Shown here piece after piece: positions 22,403 to 34,751 of a stretch of 64,000 nt of DNA. Every line of letters starts with the position of its first letter. Position 1 is the stretch's first letter. The notes beneath the pieces are model-generated. The model was not told the DNA's origin. It worked only from the letters and a program-made list of their open reading frames with translations, and searched no databases. The stretch comes from Primulina eburnea (lineage: Eukaryota > Streptophyta > Magnoliopsida > Lamiales > Gesneriaceae): positions 28,076,329 through 28,140,328 of the forward strand of contig NC_133103.1 in NCBI RefSeq assembly GCF_022965805.1. Direction: 5' to 3'. Made by a program: the position numbers and the translations under genes.

Positions 22403-22796
22403 GTACAAATCTGACATCACATCTCAGTCAATTTAACTCTGAAATTCATAACAATTCCATAATCAATCTGTTTCTTAATCTGACTTCGATTCTATGATGT
22501 CTACTATGTCAAGAACGCTATATATGATGTGTATTCAATTCTAACAACATCATAATTTCAAAACATGTCAAAACGTAATTAAACTTACGTCCCGTTGTAG
22601 CCTGCATTGATATAAACACAGTACCGAAGTCGGATTTAAAATCAGACGGACGGATCGAAATCTAAAGGCGTAAGGATTTTTCTTAAGAACTCTCGATTTC
22701 CTCTCTTCGTTACTTTTGATTTCTGAAGGAGATATGTATATATATATTCCAATTGCATGTTAAGGCAATGTGTCTTCTTTTCTTGAACTTGGGTCG

Positions 22797-22938
22797 GCGC
22801 TCGAGCGGTGCTAAACTACCGCTCGAGCGCGGCAGTCTCTGTCCAAGCGTTTCTGAATTACACCTTGGTGTTCTGCCCGCAACGTAAATTTGATGAACAC
22901 TGGCGCTCGGGCGGTCAAAAACTACCGCTCGGGCGCCA
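22797..22938. repeat. Two long GC-rich palindromes in the A-family LTR
   Basis: Perfect arms GCGCTCGAGCGGT/ACCGCTCGAGCGC (22798-22830) and GGCGCTCGGGCGGT/ACCGCTCGGGCGCC (about 22902-22937), each with a loop of under 10 bases. They lie just upstream (in LTR sense, minus strand) of a short TA tract at about 22733-22747. Confidence 0.85.
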
Positions 22939-23085
22939 GACTCTCTGTCCCCAAGTTGTGCAATTTATATGCTTGGCCAATCCGATCTCGTAATAGCCCG
23001 TCTATAATTATATCAATTCAACTTCAATAATCTCATGTTAATATAATTAAATTCTCATATTAACAGAATCAAGATCTTGGCCCTG

Positions 23086-24029
23086 TAGGCCCATAACTTA
23101 GTAGATGGGTGTTGGAGATTGCTTTAATTATGGACATGGATTACGTTTATGAATTTGGGAGGGCTACCATTATTATTGCTTTAACCTTCCCCCTGAAATT
23201 ATTTTATTCGTCTAAAAAAACTAGGAGAAATGTCTCCATGAGATCTTGGTCTAATGATTAAAGTTAAGGTCTTTTATATTTATTGGTCTTAGCTTCTCGA
23301 GTCCTGTTGATTGTGGGTAATTTTTTGATTTATTTAAGTAGATTTGTTTGTCCGATATAAGTAAGTCTAATATCACATTAAGTTAATAATGTGAGTAATT
23401 ACATTATATTTTTGTAGTGTGGAACAAATCATGACTTATCTGGAAAAAAAACTAGGAGAAAGGTAAAAAAAATTAATCAATGATTTTTTTTTAAATCTCT
23501 AGTTAGTCACAATTTGTGAGTAAAGTGATTTTTTTTGGCATATTTGGTTTGATCACAGAGTTCATATATGACCGTGGATGTTACAAACATGACGTCGGAT
23601 ATTGTGAATATGCTTGAAGTTCCAACGAAGGTGCTAAAAATTAATTTTATTGTGTTGGGATTTACTAATTATAAGATTAAATGCTTTATAGAACAACGCA
23701 TGATAATAACTCAAATTTATTTTTTTTCAAATAATAATTCATCAATTTAATTCAAATATCTATAAGGTTGATGGTAACAAAAATAATTGTTTAGTGGTGA
23801 AAAATCTGTTGAAAATGGATTTTCATGCATTAAAAAGTAAAAGTAGGGTTCTAAAACAGTACTGTGTAGAATATTTTAAGTATATTTCAGATTAAGTCTT
23901 ACCAATAAACCAAATTATTATTATTTTATGATGATGAAATCAGGAACCACTACTTTTAAGTTTGTATTGGGTAAATCCGAGTACAATATTGTAGTATGTG
24001 AACTGTGTTAGATAGTTGGAATATCATTT

Positions 24030-24070
<41 letters not shown>

Positions 24071-24083
24071 TATATACGGTATT
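23086..24083. other. AT-rich stretch, no gene recognised
   Basis: About 1 kb of AT-rich sequence with scattered stops in all frames, ending in a TA microsatellite (about 24033-24067). I see no protein or RNA gene. Confidence 0.6.
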
Positions 24084-24664
24084 TGTGATATCTTTGTCCC
24101 ACATCTTAAAAATGAAAGATTTAGAATGAGTTTATAATGGCTCATAACGGACTTCTATAGCAACTTGGGTTAATCATTTTCGTAAAGCGAGGACGAATAC
24201 GAAATAGTTGTTATAGGAACGTATTGTACAGTCACGCAGGCGCCGGCCCAGGCTCAGGACGTTACATAATGGTATCAGAGCCGGTCACGGGAATGGAACA
24301 CCGAGAAATAAGTGCTATGCGGGGTAAAATGCTATGTGCATGGGAGCCAACTCTTGAACCTGCGGGGCAAAGTGTTACATGACGGGAGTCACCTCTTGAA
24401 CCTGTAGGAGCTACATCTAGATTCTCGACGCTGGTGGATCGAGGGATCAGGCGCGATGAGGACGTCACGTTCTGAAGGAGGGGTGATTGTGATACCCTTG
24501 TCCCACATCTTAAAAATGAAAATTTTAAAATGAGTTTATAATGACTCACAATGGACTTCTATAGCAACTTGGGTTAATCATTTTCATAAAGCAGAGACGA
24601 ATACGAAGTAGTTGCTATATGAGCTCATTGTGCAGTCACGCAGGCACGGGTCCGAGACATGACA
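24084..24664 (+). mobile_element. TRIM 1 (miniature LTR retrotransposon), plus orientation
   Basis: Two LTRs of about 180 bp (24084-24266 and 24487-24664) start TGTGATA and end in ACA. TGGTATCAGAGCCGG follows the first (from 24270), and a purine run GAAGGAGGGG precedes the second. There is no coding capacity. Flanking 5-mers (GTATT and ATATC) do not match, so one side has changed or recombined. Confidence 0.85.
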
Positions 24665-24679
24665 ATATCTATTTATGGT

Positions 24680-25269
24680 TGTCACGTCCCGAGCCGGGGC
24701 CCGCGCCTGCGTGACTGCACCATGGGCCCCTATAGCAACTATTTCGTATTCGTCATCGCTTTTACGAAAATGATTAACCCAAGTTGCTATAGAAGTCCAT
24801 TGTAAGCCATAATAAACTCATTTTAAATCTTTCATTTTTAAGATGTGGGACAAGGGTATCACAATCACCCCTCCTTTAGAACGCGACGTCTTCGTCGCGG
24901 CTTGACCACTCGATCCACCAGCGCCAAGAATCTAGAGGTGGCTCCTACAGGTTCAAGAGGTGGCTTCCGTCATGTAGCACTTTGCCCCGCAGGTTCAAGA
25001 GGTGGCTCTCATGCACGTAGCACTTTGCCCTGCATAGCACTTATTTCCCGGTCTTCCATTCCGGTGACTGGCTCTGATACCATTCTGTCACGCCCCGAGC
25101 CCGGGCTTGCGCCTGCGTGACTGCACAATGGGCCCCAATAGCAACTACTTCGTATTCGTCCTCGCTTTTACGAAAATGATTAACCCAAGATGCTATAGAA
25201 GTCCATTGTAAGCTATAATAAACTCATTTTAAATCTTTCATTTTTAAGATGTGAGACAAGGATATCACA
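24680..25269 (-). mobile_element. TRIM 2, same family, minus orientation
   Basis: LTRs are 184 bp each (25086-25269 and 24680-24863), beginning TGTGATA on the minus strand and ending GTGACA. The target duplication ATGGT is perfect (24675-24679 and 25270-25274). The initiator tRNA-Met primer site lies at 25082-25070 and the polypurine tract at 24880-24864 (minus). It lies 15 bp from TRIM 1 in the opposite orientation. Confidence 0.93.
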
Positions 25270-25274
25270 ATGGT

Positions 25275-26002
25275 AATAGTTCATCATTTGATATATAATT
25301 CCGGGTACTTTATAATATTGTTTATAAATAATTAGAATGCTTTTCAATTCAAGTTAGTTTGGTTGTTTTGCTATGTAATAATTTTGGGGATGACATCAAT
25401 TGAATTATTGTAGTAACGACAAGTTGGATTTTTTGCTTGATTTCTCAAATCAACAACTTATTATTCATCAAGTTGCATCAGATTTTAAACTAACAGTCAC
25501 AAAATCGTAAAAGAATCACAATTATGTAGGTTACGGATATCACACTTATCCTAAATTTTTAAAGTAATGTTATCTTTAGTCATGTTCGACGATCGACAAA
25601 TATTATTACACATTCGATCGACAAAAAAAATTGAGCACACCTTCAATCCGTACAAAATACTAAAACAGTATACACAAAAAACAAAACCACACTCAACTAG
25701 AATCCAAATTAGCCCGCAGATTTCGAAAAAAAATTATCCGTACATAAATACTTTTAAAGCAAAATTTAATGGACCGGGGCAGTCAATTAAGTAACAAATC
25801 TGATAGATATTCGGGATTTAATACTTCGTCGTCTCACTCGTGTGCCACTGGCCAGAGCATCTGTGGACCAAGATAAATCAATAAAATAATTTATTAAATC
25901 AATGGTCGTGAATCATGAAATGATTTGAAATTCAATTTACACATACTTAAATATAATTTTTATTATTTAATAATTAAGATAAAAAATTCAAATCATTCAA
26001 TC

Positions 26003-26078
<76 letters not shown>

Positions 26079-26291
26079 TATGATATGTATAATTATAATA
26101 CAGATAGGTAGAAAGTGAATTTGAGTTTCATCTATTTAACTTATTTAATTTAATAATAAAAATAAAATCGAAATATCTACGTTGGTAAGTCCAATTAAAA
26201 ATCTTGCAAAATTGTATATAAAGTGCATATATTAACATGGATTATAAGAAATGGCTTAAAAAATAATTCCATAAAATCCTCGATTTGTAAA
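25275..26291. other. AT-rich stretch with a long TA microsatellite, no gene recognised
   Basis: The main landmark is an uninterrupted TA run from about 26006 to 26074. No frame has recognisable protein features. Confidence 0.6.
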
Positions 26292-26468
26292 TGTGATATC
26301 CTTGTCCCACATCTTAAAAATGAAATATTTAAAATGAGTTTATAATTATTTACAATGTACTTCTATATCAACTTAGGTTAATCATTTTCGTAAAAAGGTG
26401 ACGAATATGAAATAGTTGCTACAGAAGCTCATTATACAGTCACACAGGCACGAGCTCGAGACGTGACA
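26292..26468 (+). mobile_element. Solo LTR of the TRIM family
   Basis: A 177-bp copy of the TRIM LTR (TGTGATATCC...GACGTGACA) without internal sequence. Flanking bases (GTAAA, TTAGG) do not form a target duplication. It is more diverged than the two TRIMs. Confidence 0.8.
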
Positions 26469-26511
26469 TTAGGAATTAGTATCCTTGATATTTAAGGTGT
26501 GTATGAACACG

Positions 26512-26513
26512 CG

Positions 26514-26549
<36 letters not shown>

Positions 26550-26594
26550 GTGTGTGTGAGCGCGCGTGTTCATACTTATATAAATATATATACT

Positions 26595-26642
<48 letters not shown>
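26512..26642. repeat. Two TA microsatellites with a GT/GC-rich link
   Basis: TA runs at about 26513-26545 and 26600-26641 flank TGTGTGTGAGCGCGCGTG. Confidence 0.9.
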
Positions 26643-26644
<2 letters not shown>

Positions 26645-26746
26645 AAGATTTTATTAAAATGAAAAACCATATATATTATTTTTATATGATTTTTCATAAG
26701 AATATGGCATTTTATTTTTTAAAAAAAAATAGATGAGATATAATCA

Positions 26747-29700
26747 TGTAACGTCCCGAAAATTTAAGGGTCCACGCGAACCACATGCATGCAATTATTA
26801 AATTCTTTGTATTTTAGTTAAATTGTTTTAATGGCATTAATTAATTATGTTGTGCATAATTGCATGTTTAAAATATACTCTTCTACATGGTTGCATTAAA
26901 AATATATTTTTTAAAAGGTTATTCGAGTTGCGATCGAAGAACGGAGACCGATGGCTGAAAAATAGGAAATGATTTTTATTAAATAATTGTTTTTAATTAT
27001 TTAAATTATGGGTTATGCTTTTTATTATTTTTTAAAATAAGGGGTTTTGAGGTGATTTCATACTCCAGGACGTAAATTTTATCGGTGTTGGTTTTTCAAC
27101 TAAAATACGAACGTGTTGGCAACCCGGCTATTTAATTCACAAATCTTATTAAACAAAATAATTTTTATTATTTAATTAAAGATTTATGGGCCTAATTTGT
27201 ATGCTTATTGGGCCTAAGCCTTGTTTAGTGAATTAATTAGTATATAATACTCAAAACCCTCCCCATTATCACACAATTCCCACTTTTAAAATTTATAAAC
27301 TCTCCCCAAAATCCCCCCCAACACACACGACACACTCAAGGGTTTGGAAAGGAAAAGCTTCGAAAATTCATCAAGGTTTCAAGCCAAGGTTATCCGTGTC
27401 GTCGTTCTTCGATTCGTCAACGTATATTCGTGCATTTAATACGCAAAGGCACGTCATATTCTCCTTTTACTCATCATCACACCATAGTATATTTTTATGC
27501 ATGCAAAGAATGGAAATCAAGTGGCACTTCTTGTTATTTTCGGATTTATGGCCTATGTCAAGTTTTAGCTTGTATTTTCTTTCAAAAAATCATGTTCTAT
27601 AAGTTTAAGAGGGCTGCCATGATATAGGTATTGATCAAGCATTGTTTTACATGAATTTAAAGTCTTAATCATCACCTAAAACCCTGCACAACGAAAAGGA
27701 AAAGAAAAAACGTAAGATGGAAGCATGGGGCTGTCATGGGAGACAAGGGTTCGGTTGTCGGGGTCCTACGGCTGGGCTTGGTAATGGCTCATGTCCAGGA
27801 CTAGCCAAGGTCGTAGGGGGTTCAAGGGAAGAGTCCTAGCCATGCTAGGACTCGAGCTAGATAGGCTGGGAAGAGTCCTTGTGGACAAGGACTCTCACCC
27901 GAGAATGGGAAAACAGCGCGCGCAGGTGCAGCACTCGTCCAGGGCTTAGGGGCTTGGTCTGTGGACTGCAGGCTGGGCCAGGGGGTGACCTTAGGGTCCT
28001 AGGTAAGTGCTTGATACGTTGGTTCAGGGTTGGAGTCGTGGGTAGGGGCCCTAGAATCATAAATCGTGAGAGGAACATGAGTTGCGCAGCTGCTGGGTTC
28101 CTGAACCAGGTGGCTCGCGCGCAGGTTTTAGGGTCTGGGCTTGGTCTGGTCATGGTCCAGGGATGGTTAGGTACAGGTGGGTTCGGTGGTGGCTCGTTTG
28201 GGAGAGTCCTAGACTAGATAGGAGTCTCTTTTGTTCAAGGACACTACACACACACGTGCAGAAATATGGGTCGAGTTCCAGGATCTTTTTGAGCAGGTTA
28301 GGGTTATGTTTTGGGGCTGGGCTTGCACAGTAGGGTCCCTAGATGGGTTGGCTAGGTTTTGGTTCAAGGCGGCTCGGGTGTGGCTCGAGAAAATTGGGAG
28401 ATGGCTCGGGTGGTTCGGTAAGGGGTCAATATTTCGAATTTAAGAACTAAAATTGAATCCAAGGGTCCACGGGGGTGGCTCACGACTTGGAAGGGTAGAA
28501 TAAGTAATAAAAAGGCTATGTTAAAAATTTGGGATCAAAATAACGAGTTTTGGATTTATTCGGAATTTAATCGCCGCGCGAAACGCTAATTAACGAGTTA
28601 ATTGAAACACCTAGTTTTAAGCTTTATAAAATTATGAAAAATTATATTTAAGCTTAAATAATTATTATAAGTCTAATTTTTCAATTTGGGAATTTTATAT
28701 TAAGGTTTGGTTTAATTCGGGATTAAAACGCATTAATACGTCATATTTAAAGATAAATTTAAAAGTCATCGAATTAAGCTAAATAAAAATATGAGAAAAT
28801 TCTTGTAGGCTTAAATAATTATTTGGGACATGCTAGAGTCATGAAATCAAGAAAAAAGTCGAAAACGTAAAATGTCACGTCCAGGGGTAAAATGGTCTTT
28901 TTACACCTAAAAATTAGTAAACGTCATGGCAGTGTCCTAAATGCTATTTTATATGCTAATATGATTATTTTCAATGATTATGTATGTTTATATGTTAATA
29001 TGTCAATTTTATATTTTATGGATTTTTAAGACGTTAATATGTTTAATGTTTTATTTTTTAATATGTTAAAACGTTTATTTTAAATGTTTATTTTAAAAGT
29101 TTACGATGTTAAAATGTTTATTTTAAAAATGTTCATAGATGTTTATGATTTTTAATATGTTAAGTTATGATTTCTAAATGTCTATGATTTTTATGATTTA
29201 AATATGGGCATTTAAAAGACATGTTGCATGCTTGGTTTCAAAATAAAATGATAATATATGCATATTTTATTAAGTGATGGAAATACGACATGTTGAAGGA
29301 TGTGAAGGATTGTGACTACAATATGTTGGAAATATCGTGAGGGTTATGGTCCCAGTGGGAGCCCGACGATCGTGTTTCCGTTGATACGAATACGAATACG
29401 AATATGAATACCATGAATATGATTGGAGATGTCGTGAGGGGAGAAGGCCCCAGAGGGAGCCCCGACGATCGTATTTCCAATGCCATGATATGTTAATACG
29501 TAGGCCAGGGCTCAGTTGACCGGTGAGAGTGTTGCTGGTGTCCCTCGCCGCCCAGTACTGTGGTTACATGTAGATGGATCCATCGCCCAATACGTTTAAG
29601 AATACGAGTCACAATCACGATCTGAATTCAACGAACACGAACATGAACATGAACATGAATACGAATATGGACATGAATATGAATATGTTTAAGTGATATG

Positions 29701-30237
29701 TTTATGTCTTTTGAAAATGTTTTTACGCATCATGAAAATGTTTACGAAAACGTGTATTTTTAAAGTTATGCATCTTCATGAAAATGATATTTTAAGTATA
29801 GGTATTTTTCACTGTTATATGTTAACTGTATTACGTATTACTCGTTATCAAGGATATGACGTGTTGAGTTTTTAGACTAACTAGGTGTGATTGATGCAGG
29901 TGATATTGATTATGAATATGATAATGGAGGTCTTGATGGTTGATCTGACTGGACTGGAGGTGCACATAACCCGAGGACCGACGCTAGTTTTCCGCACTAG
30001 TCATGATTTATGATTTTAAATGATGTTAAAGATATTTTTTTACGACAATTTATTTATGAGTGGTTTTTGAGAGGTTATAGTATGGGCTATACTTTTCAAA
30101 TGTTAGTCGGTTGATTTATTTTAAAATGATGTCAAAAATATTTTATACTTGTGTATGCAATTCGGCCGATGCTATGTGAGGTTTTAAAAAAAAAAAAATT
30201 CTAGCACGTTTTTAGAAAACGAATAGCAGACGTCTCA
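26747..30237 (+). mobile_element. Solo LTR 'D' (3.5 kb), Ty3/gypsy type
   Basis: Begins TGTAACGTCCCGAAAATTT and ends GACGTCTCA. The target duplication AATCA is perfect (26742-26746 and 30238-30242). It shares a short block near its 3' end (about 29840-29905) with the B and E LTRs, which points to a related gypsy lineage. The GC-rich part at 27700-28450 has open frames without protein-like features, and I do not call genes there. Confidence 0.87.
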
Positions 30238-30244
30238 AATCATA

Positions 30245-30378
30245 TGGTCATTTAAATAACAAAAACTTGTGTGAGACGATCTCACGGATCGTATTTTGTG
30301 AGACGAATCTCTTATTTGGGTCATCCATGAAAAAATATTATTTTTTATGCTAAGAGTATTATTTTTTATTGTGAATAT
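30245..30378. repeat. MITE/SINE-like repeat fragment
   Basis: It has GTGTGAGACGATCTCACGGATC and a second GTGAGACGA 50 bases on, followed by an AT-rich part ending GTGAATATCGGTAG. I recognise this layout from dispersed plant repeats, but class and ends are uncertain. Confidence 0.45.
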
Positions 30379-30379
30379 C

Positions 30380-30580
30380 GGTAGAGCCATGAACATCATA
30401 TCTCGCCTTTGTCCCAAAACTGCTCCCACAGCATAGTCGCAAGCATCACACATGAGCGCAAAGGGCTCCTTCCAGTCAGGCACTATCATGATGGGTGCAG
30501 AAATCAGCGCTGTCTTGATCAAGTTAAATGCCTGCAAACAATCATCGTCAAAAATAAGAGACCTACTCAATTTAAATAAG
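30380..30580 (-). pseudogene. Fragment of a gypsy (Athila-like) RT/RNase H region
   Basis: On the minus strand a short piece reads DDCLQAFNLIKTALISAPIM, then PDWKEPFALMCDACDYAVGA and LGQRRD. This is the junction between RT connection and RNase H, where MCDACD holds the first RNase H Asp. It is cut on both sides and has no neighbouring element sequence. Confidence 0.75.
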
Positions 30581-31362
30581 ATAGTTTTATGCATTAATGG
30601 ATTTACATTATTAGAGTTTTTTTTCCAATTTAACATTAAATAAAAACGAGTTTTGTGGGGACTCGGACGCTAATCATCATTGGGATAATTTAATCAATTA
30701 TAATAAACAGTGTCTAATTTTTTTGTAAAATATAGTATCAAATGCGGAACGTAATGGAATTCATTCTAATATACATATCAGTATAAAATTACAAATCGTG
30801 TACAATAAACATCAACTCAAACTAAGGTTCAACAACTATTGTCAAGTGCTGAATTCTATCAACAACAACGTCAAAGTCCGTGGTCTCCACTCTAATCATG
30901 ATCTCTCGTCATCCCCTCGACCCTGATCATGTCCCACATGTTGTCATGCACACATAAAAACACAACAACATCCGGATAACTCCGATGAGAAATATATCCC
31001 AATATCAATCAACGAAACATGCAATTATATAACAATGTAAAAGCATGTAAGAATATCAGTAAAATGTATCAAAATCTGAAACATAACCAATATAAAATCG
31101 TTAATCAGACTCGTGACTCCATGTCTCAGACTAAACTCAATCCTAGTATAGGGATCCCGGTTTCCAGACGTTGGCATTCCATATCGAACATCAGTAATAG
31201 AAGAAACTCCAATTCTATCCACTTCGATATAACCAAACATCCGGTGTCTTAACCTATCCGTCACAGACTCTGGCACTTTCGCCAATTCACTATATCGTGA
31301 CAATGTGCAATGTGCCAGTGATGATTCCATCATTATCGGCACTTATGTCCCAAGATGACTCG

Positions 31363-34127
31363 TGTAGTGCCCAAATTTAGTACACGTAAAACACATGCAT
31401 TTATTTAATTATTAAATCATTTAATTAAATTTAAATGAGTTTTAGCCATGCATAAATTATGAAAATTCATTATTTTAAATTATTTATGTTTTTGTGATGC
31501 ACGTCAAAATGTTTTTGAGCTTCATGTTTCAGACGATTATTCGAGGCGGGATCGAGGAAGAGACCGATGACGATTGTGACGATTTAAAATATGGTATTTT
31601 ATTTTAAGTTGTGGATGGGGCATTTTTAATAAGCTATTAAGTTGTAATATTTTAAAATAGTATTATGTATTTAGTGATTTAAGAGTTTGAAACTTTTAAA
31701 ATTAGCGTTTTTGTATGTTATTTTTTCTTATTAGAGAGTTTTACTAAAATCAATGTGTAGTTATTTTAATTAAAGTTTGTTATTAAGTTAAAGGGTGAGT
31801 TATTATTTTAATTAGGGACTAATTATCATTTAAGCAATTTATTTCCCTAATTCCTACTAAAACTCACGCTTTACACACACCAAACACACACACACACACA
31901 CCGATACACATACACTCACACACATTCAGATTTTGAGTATTTTCAAAGGAAGAAAACTAGGGCTCTTTACTCTTATAGCAGCCGCCCCTCCCCTAGACAT
32001 TTCCAGCAAGATTTCGGTGAATTTTATTGCAAGAAAACCGTCCCACAGGTGTCCCGGTTCAACCTCGCATCTTTTCCCGCGTCGGTGTCGTCGTTACGGT
32101 ATTCTTAATTATCAAAAAGGCACGTATAATCTGTTCTTTCTGTATCGATCATGTCATATTATGTGTTGCGTTGTTTTATGCGTAAAAATATGTGTGTGAC
32201 ATCCGTCGTTTGAGCAGAAATTGATTCGGATCGGTTTTGAATGAATTTTAGATCTGAAAACTCGTTTTTACTCTTCCCGTTTAAACTGCGAATTTTCGGT
32301 ACATATTTTGAGAAAACTTTCAACTAGAAAATTGTAGAACATTTAGATACCTTCGATTTGATATATGATTCGAAATTTTTGGACGAAAATTGAGTGAGTT
32401 ATGGCATTTTTCGTGGGACTGCTCAAACTGCGACTTTTATGAAAATATGTGTTCTTGAGTTTTATGTTGCAGGCTTCGTTGGAGGTTCGACGGGTGATTG
32501 ATGCTGCGTATAGGTACCTTTTTTTATGTCGTTTGGGACGGTCACTAATGGTTCTTTCGTGTCAATAGGCATTACGTTGAATCAAGAGTCATAGGAAGAA
32601 ATCTTGTGCCGAATTCTGAGTTGTGACGTTGTCATTGGTTCACTTGGGTGTGATACAATGCCTTAGTGTCCTAGGAAGCGTCCTGCGGTGTCGATTCATA
32701 GCCATTGAGTTTGATTGGGGGGGGGGGGGAATGAAAGATGGAGTCAAGATTTTTCGTAAGCTTCGAACTCCAGAGTCTGCACGGACCCTGGGACGGACCC
32801 TGACACGGGGTCCGTGCCTTTGTTCTTCCGGAGAGTTGTTTTCCAGAGTCTGCACGGACCCTCACACGGACCCTGGCACGAGGTCCGTGTCCACCCTTTT
32901 TCCTGGAGTCTTTCACCCGAGTCTACACGGACCCCTACACAGAGGTAAGCACGGGGTCCGTGTCCCTTCTTCCTTCCGAGTATCACTTCACCGCACCTAG
33001 ACGGATTCGTACACGGACCCGGGGTAGGGGTCCGTGTACTCACTGTTGGGGAAAGATTGAAAGTTGTTTTCGGGGTTTGAGGTCATGGTTTAGTGCAAGG
33101 ATTATCCAGGGTCGTGTTATGGGAAATTTTAGAATGTCCTAAGTAATGATTGAACTTGAGAGGAAGTATGATTTCTACGTTTAAGGTATGCAAATTAAGT
33201 ATGCAAATTCAAGTTAGTATGTGCAGCAGCGACGGCCCCAATCGAAGTCCAACGAATCCCTCAACGCCAAGTAAGTATGTTGACGTGCAAGAAAATATTT
33301 TAAGTTTTTGAGGTATGCTAAATGTCTTGTGACCAAATTGAATGGGTTTGGAAGTCGGTGAACATGGCCGAGGACCTCTCCACCCCGTTAAATTATGAAC
33401 GGGTTAGATCGTGGTTGGAAAGCGTTAAATTATGAACGGGGACCAACCAGCCCGTTAAATTATGAACGGGGATCTCATGTATGTGGCAGTGGATACGTCC
33501 CTGTCAGCCCAGTACTGCGGTTTGTCTGATCAGGCGTTTATTATGTATGGGTCACTTGCTTTGAAACATCCTCTATGCAAAAATGATGAAGTTACGTATG
33601 TTTAAGTATGCAGCATGTTTATGAAATTTTATGTTGATGGAACGTCTAGTTTTGCAAGTACGTATGTTCAAGTTATTTATGCAAGTCAAGTTTCAAGTTA
33701 TGTATGTCCTATTTTAAAGTTGCATGTGGTTTTATTATATAGTACTCGTTATTCCAGTTTATACGTGTTGAGTCTTTAGACTCACTAGACTTGATCGATG
33801 CAGGTGAGTATGTTGATAAAGATACAGGAGGTGGCGACCAAGGGGCAGGCTTGGACTGAGCGGCAGGCTAAACCCGAGGACCGCCCATGTTATTTTACAA
33901 TTTATATGCAAGTTCAAAATACTCTGATGTTATGTTTCATTTCAAGACTTTTGGAACAAGTGTTTCTTTTTAGCAAATTTTATTGGTGATGTCGATTTCA
34001 AATATTTTTATTGATGAAGGATGTAGTGACGACCGTATTTGATTTCAATTCCGCATTCCTTTTTAGCTTAAAAGAAAATTTTTAATTTTTCCGCAAATTT
34101 TAAGTAGTAAGAGTACGGTTCGTTACA
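31363..34127 (+). mobile_element. Solo B-family LTR nested in the A LTR
   Basis: TGTAGTGCCC...TTCGTTACA, 2765 bp, the same repeat layout as the LTRs of element B but more diverged. The left target copy ACTCG is at 31358-31362. The matching copy is at 34757-34761, displaced by the later insertion at 34128-34751. Confidence 0.9.
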
Positions 34128-34751
34128 GTCGCCTTTTGCATGGGCTGTTCTCGATTGGGCTTGAGTCCCCTCACGGTTATCCTATTACCCATTACTCATA
34201 GAACTTCTCCAGCCCAGGCACTGGAGCTTTTGTCTTCCCAAGATTAGAACCCAAGACCTCCTGGACTTATATAGATCTTGGCATCAATCCTGGTACCAGT
34301 TGATCTACTAGATCTGGAAATGACAACATTGATCTGGCAATGACAATATCAATAACACCATATCAATATACTACTCAAATTAATACCAATCTGGATTTAA
34401 TTCAAAACCGGCGGCATAACCGCACAATCCCGATATCCTGGTCAATACAATCTCAACAGATATTAATTACAATCCATAACCAATATCCAATACAATCGGT
34501 AATCAATCAACAATCCAAATCTGTCTAATATCAATCAATATAATCTGAAAAATCATAACAATTCCATAATCAATCTACTAGATCAACTGGTACCAGGATT
34601 GATGCCAAGATCTATATAAGTCCAGGAGGTCTTGGGTTCTAATCTTGGGAAGGCAAAAGCTCCAGTGCCTGGGCTGGAGAAGTTCTATGAGTGATGGGTA
34701 ATGGGATAACCGTGAGGGGACTCAAGCCCAATCGAGAACAGCCCATGTGCA
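34128..34751. mobile_element. Inverted SINE-like pair enclosing a duplicated LTR segment
   Basis: Two nearly identical arms of about 170 bp, at 34131-34308 (minus) and 34579-34749 (plus), flank 245 bp (34332-34576) that repeat the A LTR segment at 34963-35206 in the same direction. TTACA occurs on both sides (34123-34127 and 34752-34756) and looks like a target duplication. In the plus arm, TAGATCAACTGG and GGGTTCTAATCTT resemble tRNA-type A and B boxes, hence SINE-like. Confidence 0.7.

Larger units (their letters stand above)
11429..23085 (-). mobile_element. A-family LTR (solo), split by element B
   Basis: The left edge TGTGGGGACCCGGACGCTAATC matches the reverse complement of the LTR ends at 58223 and 63607. 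The right part (22408 to about 23085) continues the same LTR, including the conserved stretch GTAGCCTGCATTGATA, palindromes at 22797-22938 and a short TA tract. The right edge is uncertain, since the last bases have diverged, and I found no matching target duplication. Element B sits between the two halves. Confidence 0.75.

Noticed and set aside
24079..24669. A target duplication for TRIM 1
   Set aside because: Flanking 5-mers GTATT and ATATC do not match even with one-base shifts, so I report the TRIM without one.
27857..28443. Open frames in the GC-rich part of solo LTR D
   Set aside because: Overlapping frames on both strands, low-complexity composition, no recognisable domain, and they lie wholly within an LTR.
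30235..30640. A complete gene on the minus strand around the RNase H-like fragment
   Set aside because: Only about 60 residues match gypsy RT/RNase H. The frame continues into an unrelated repeat on one side and AT-rich sequence on the other.
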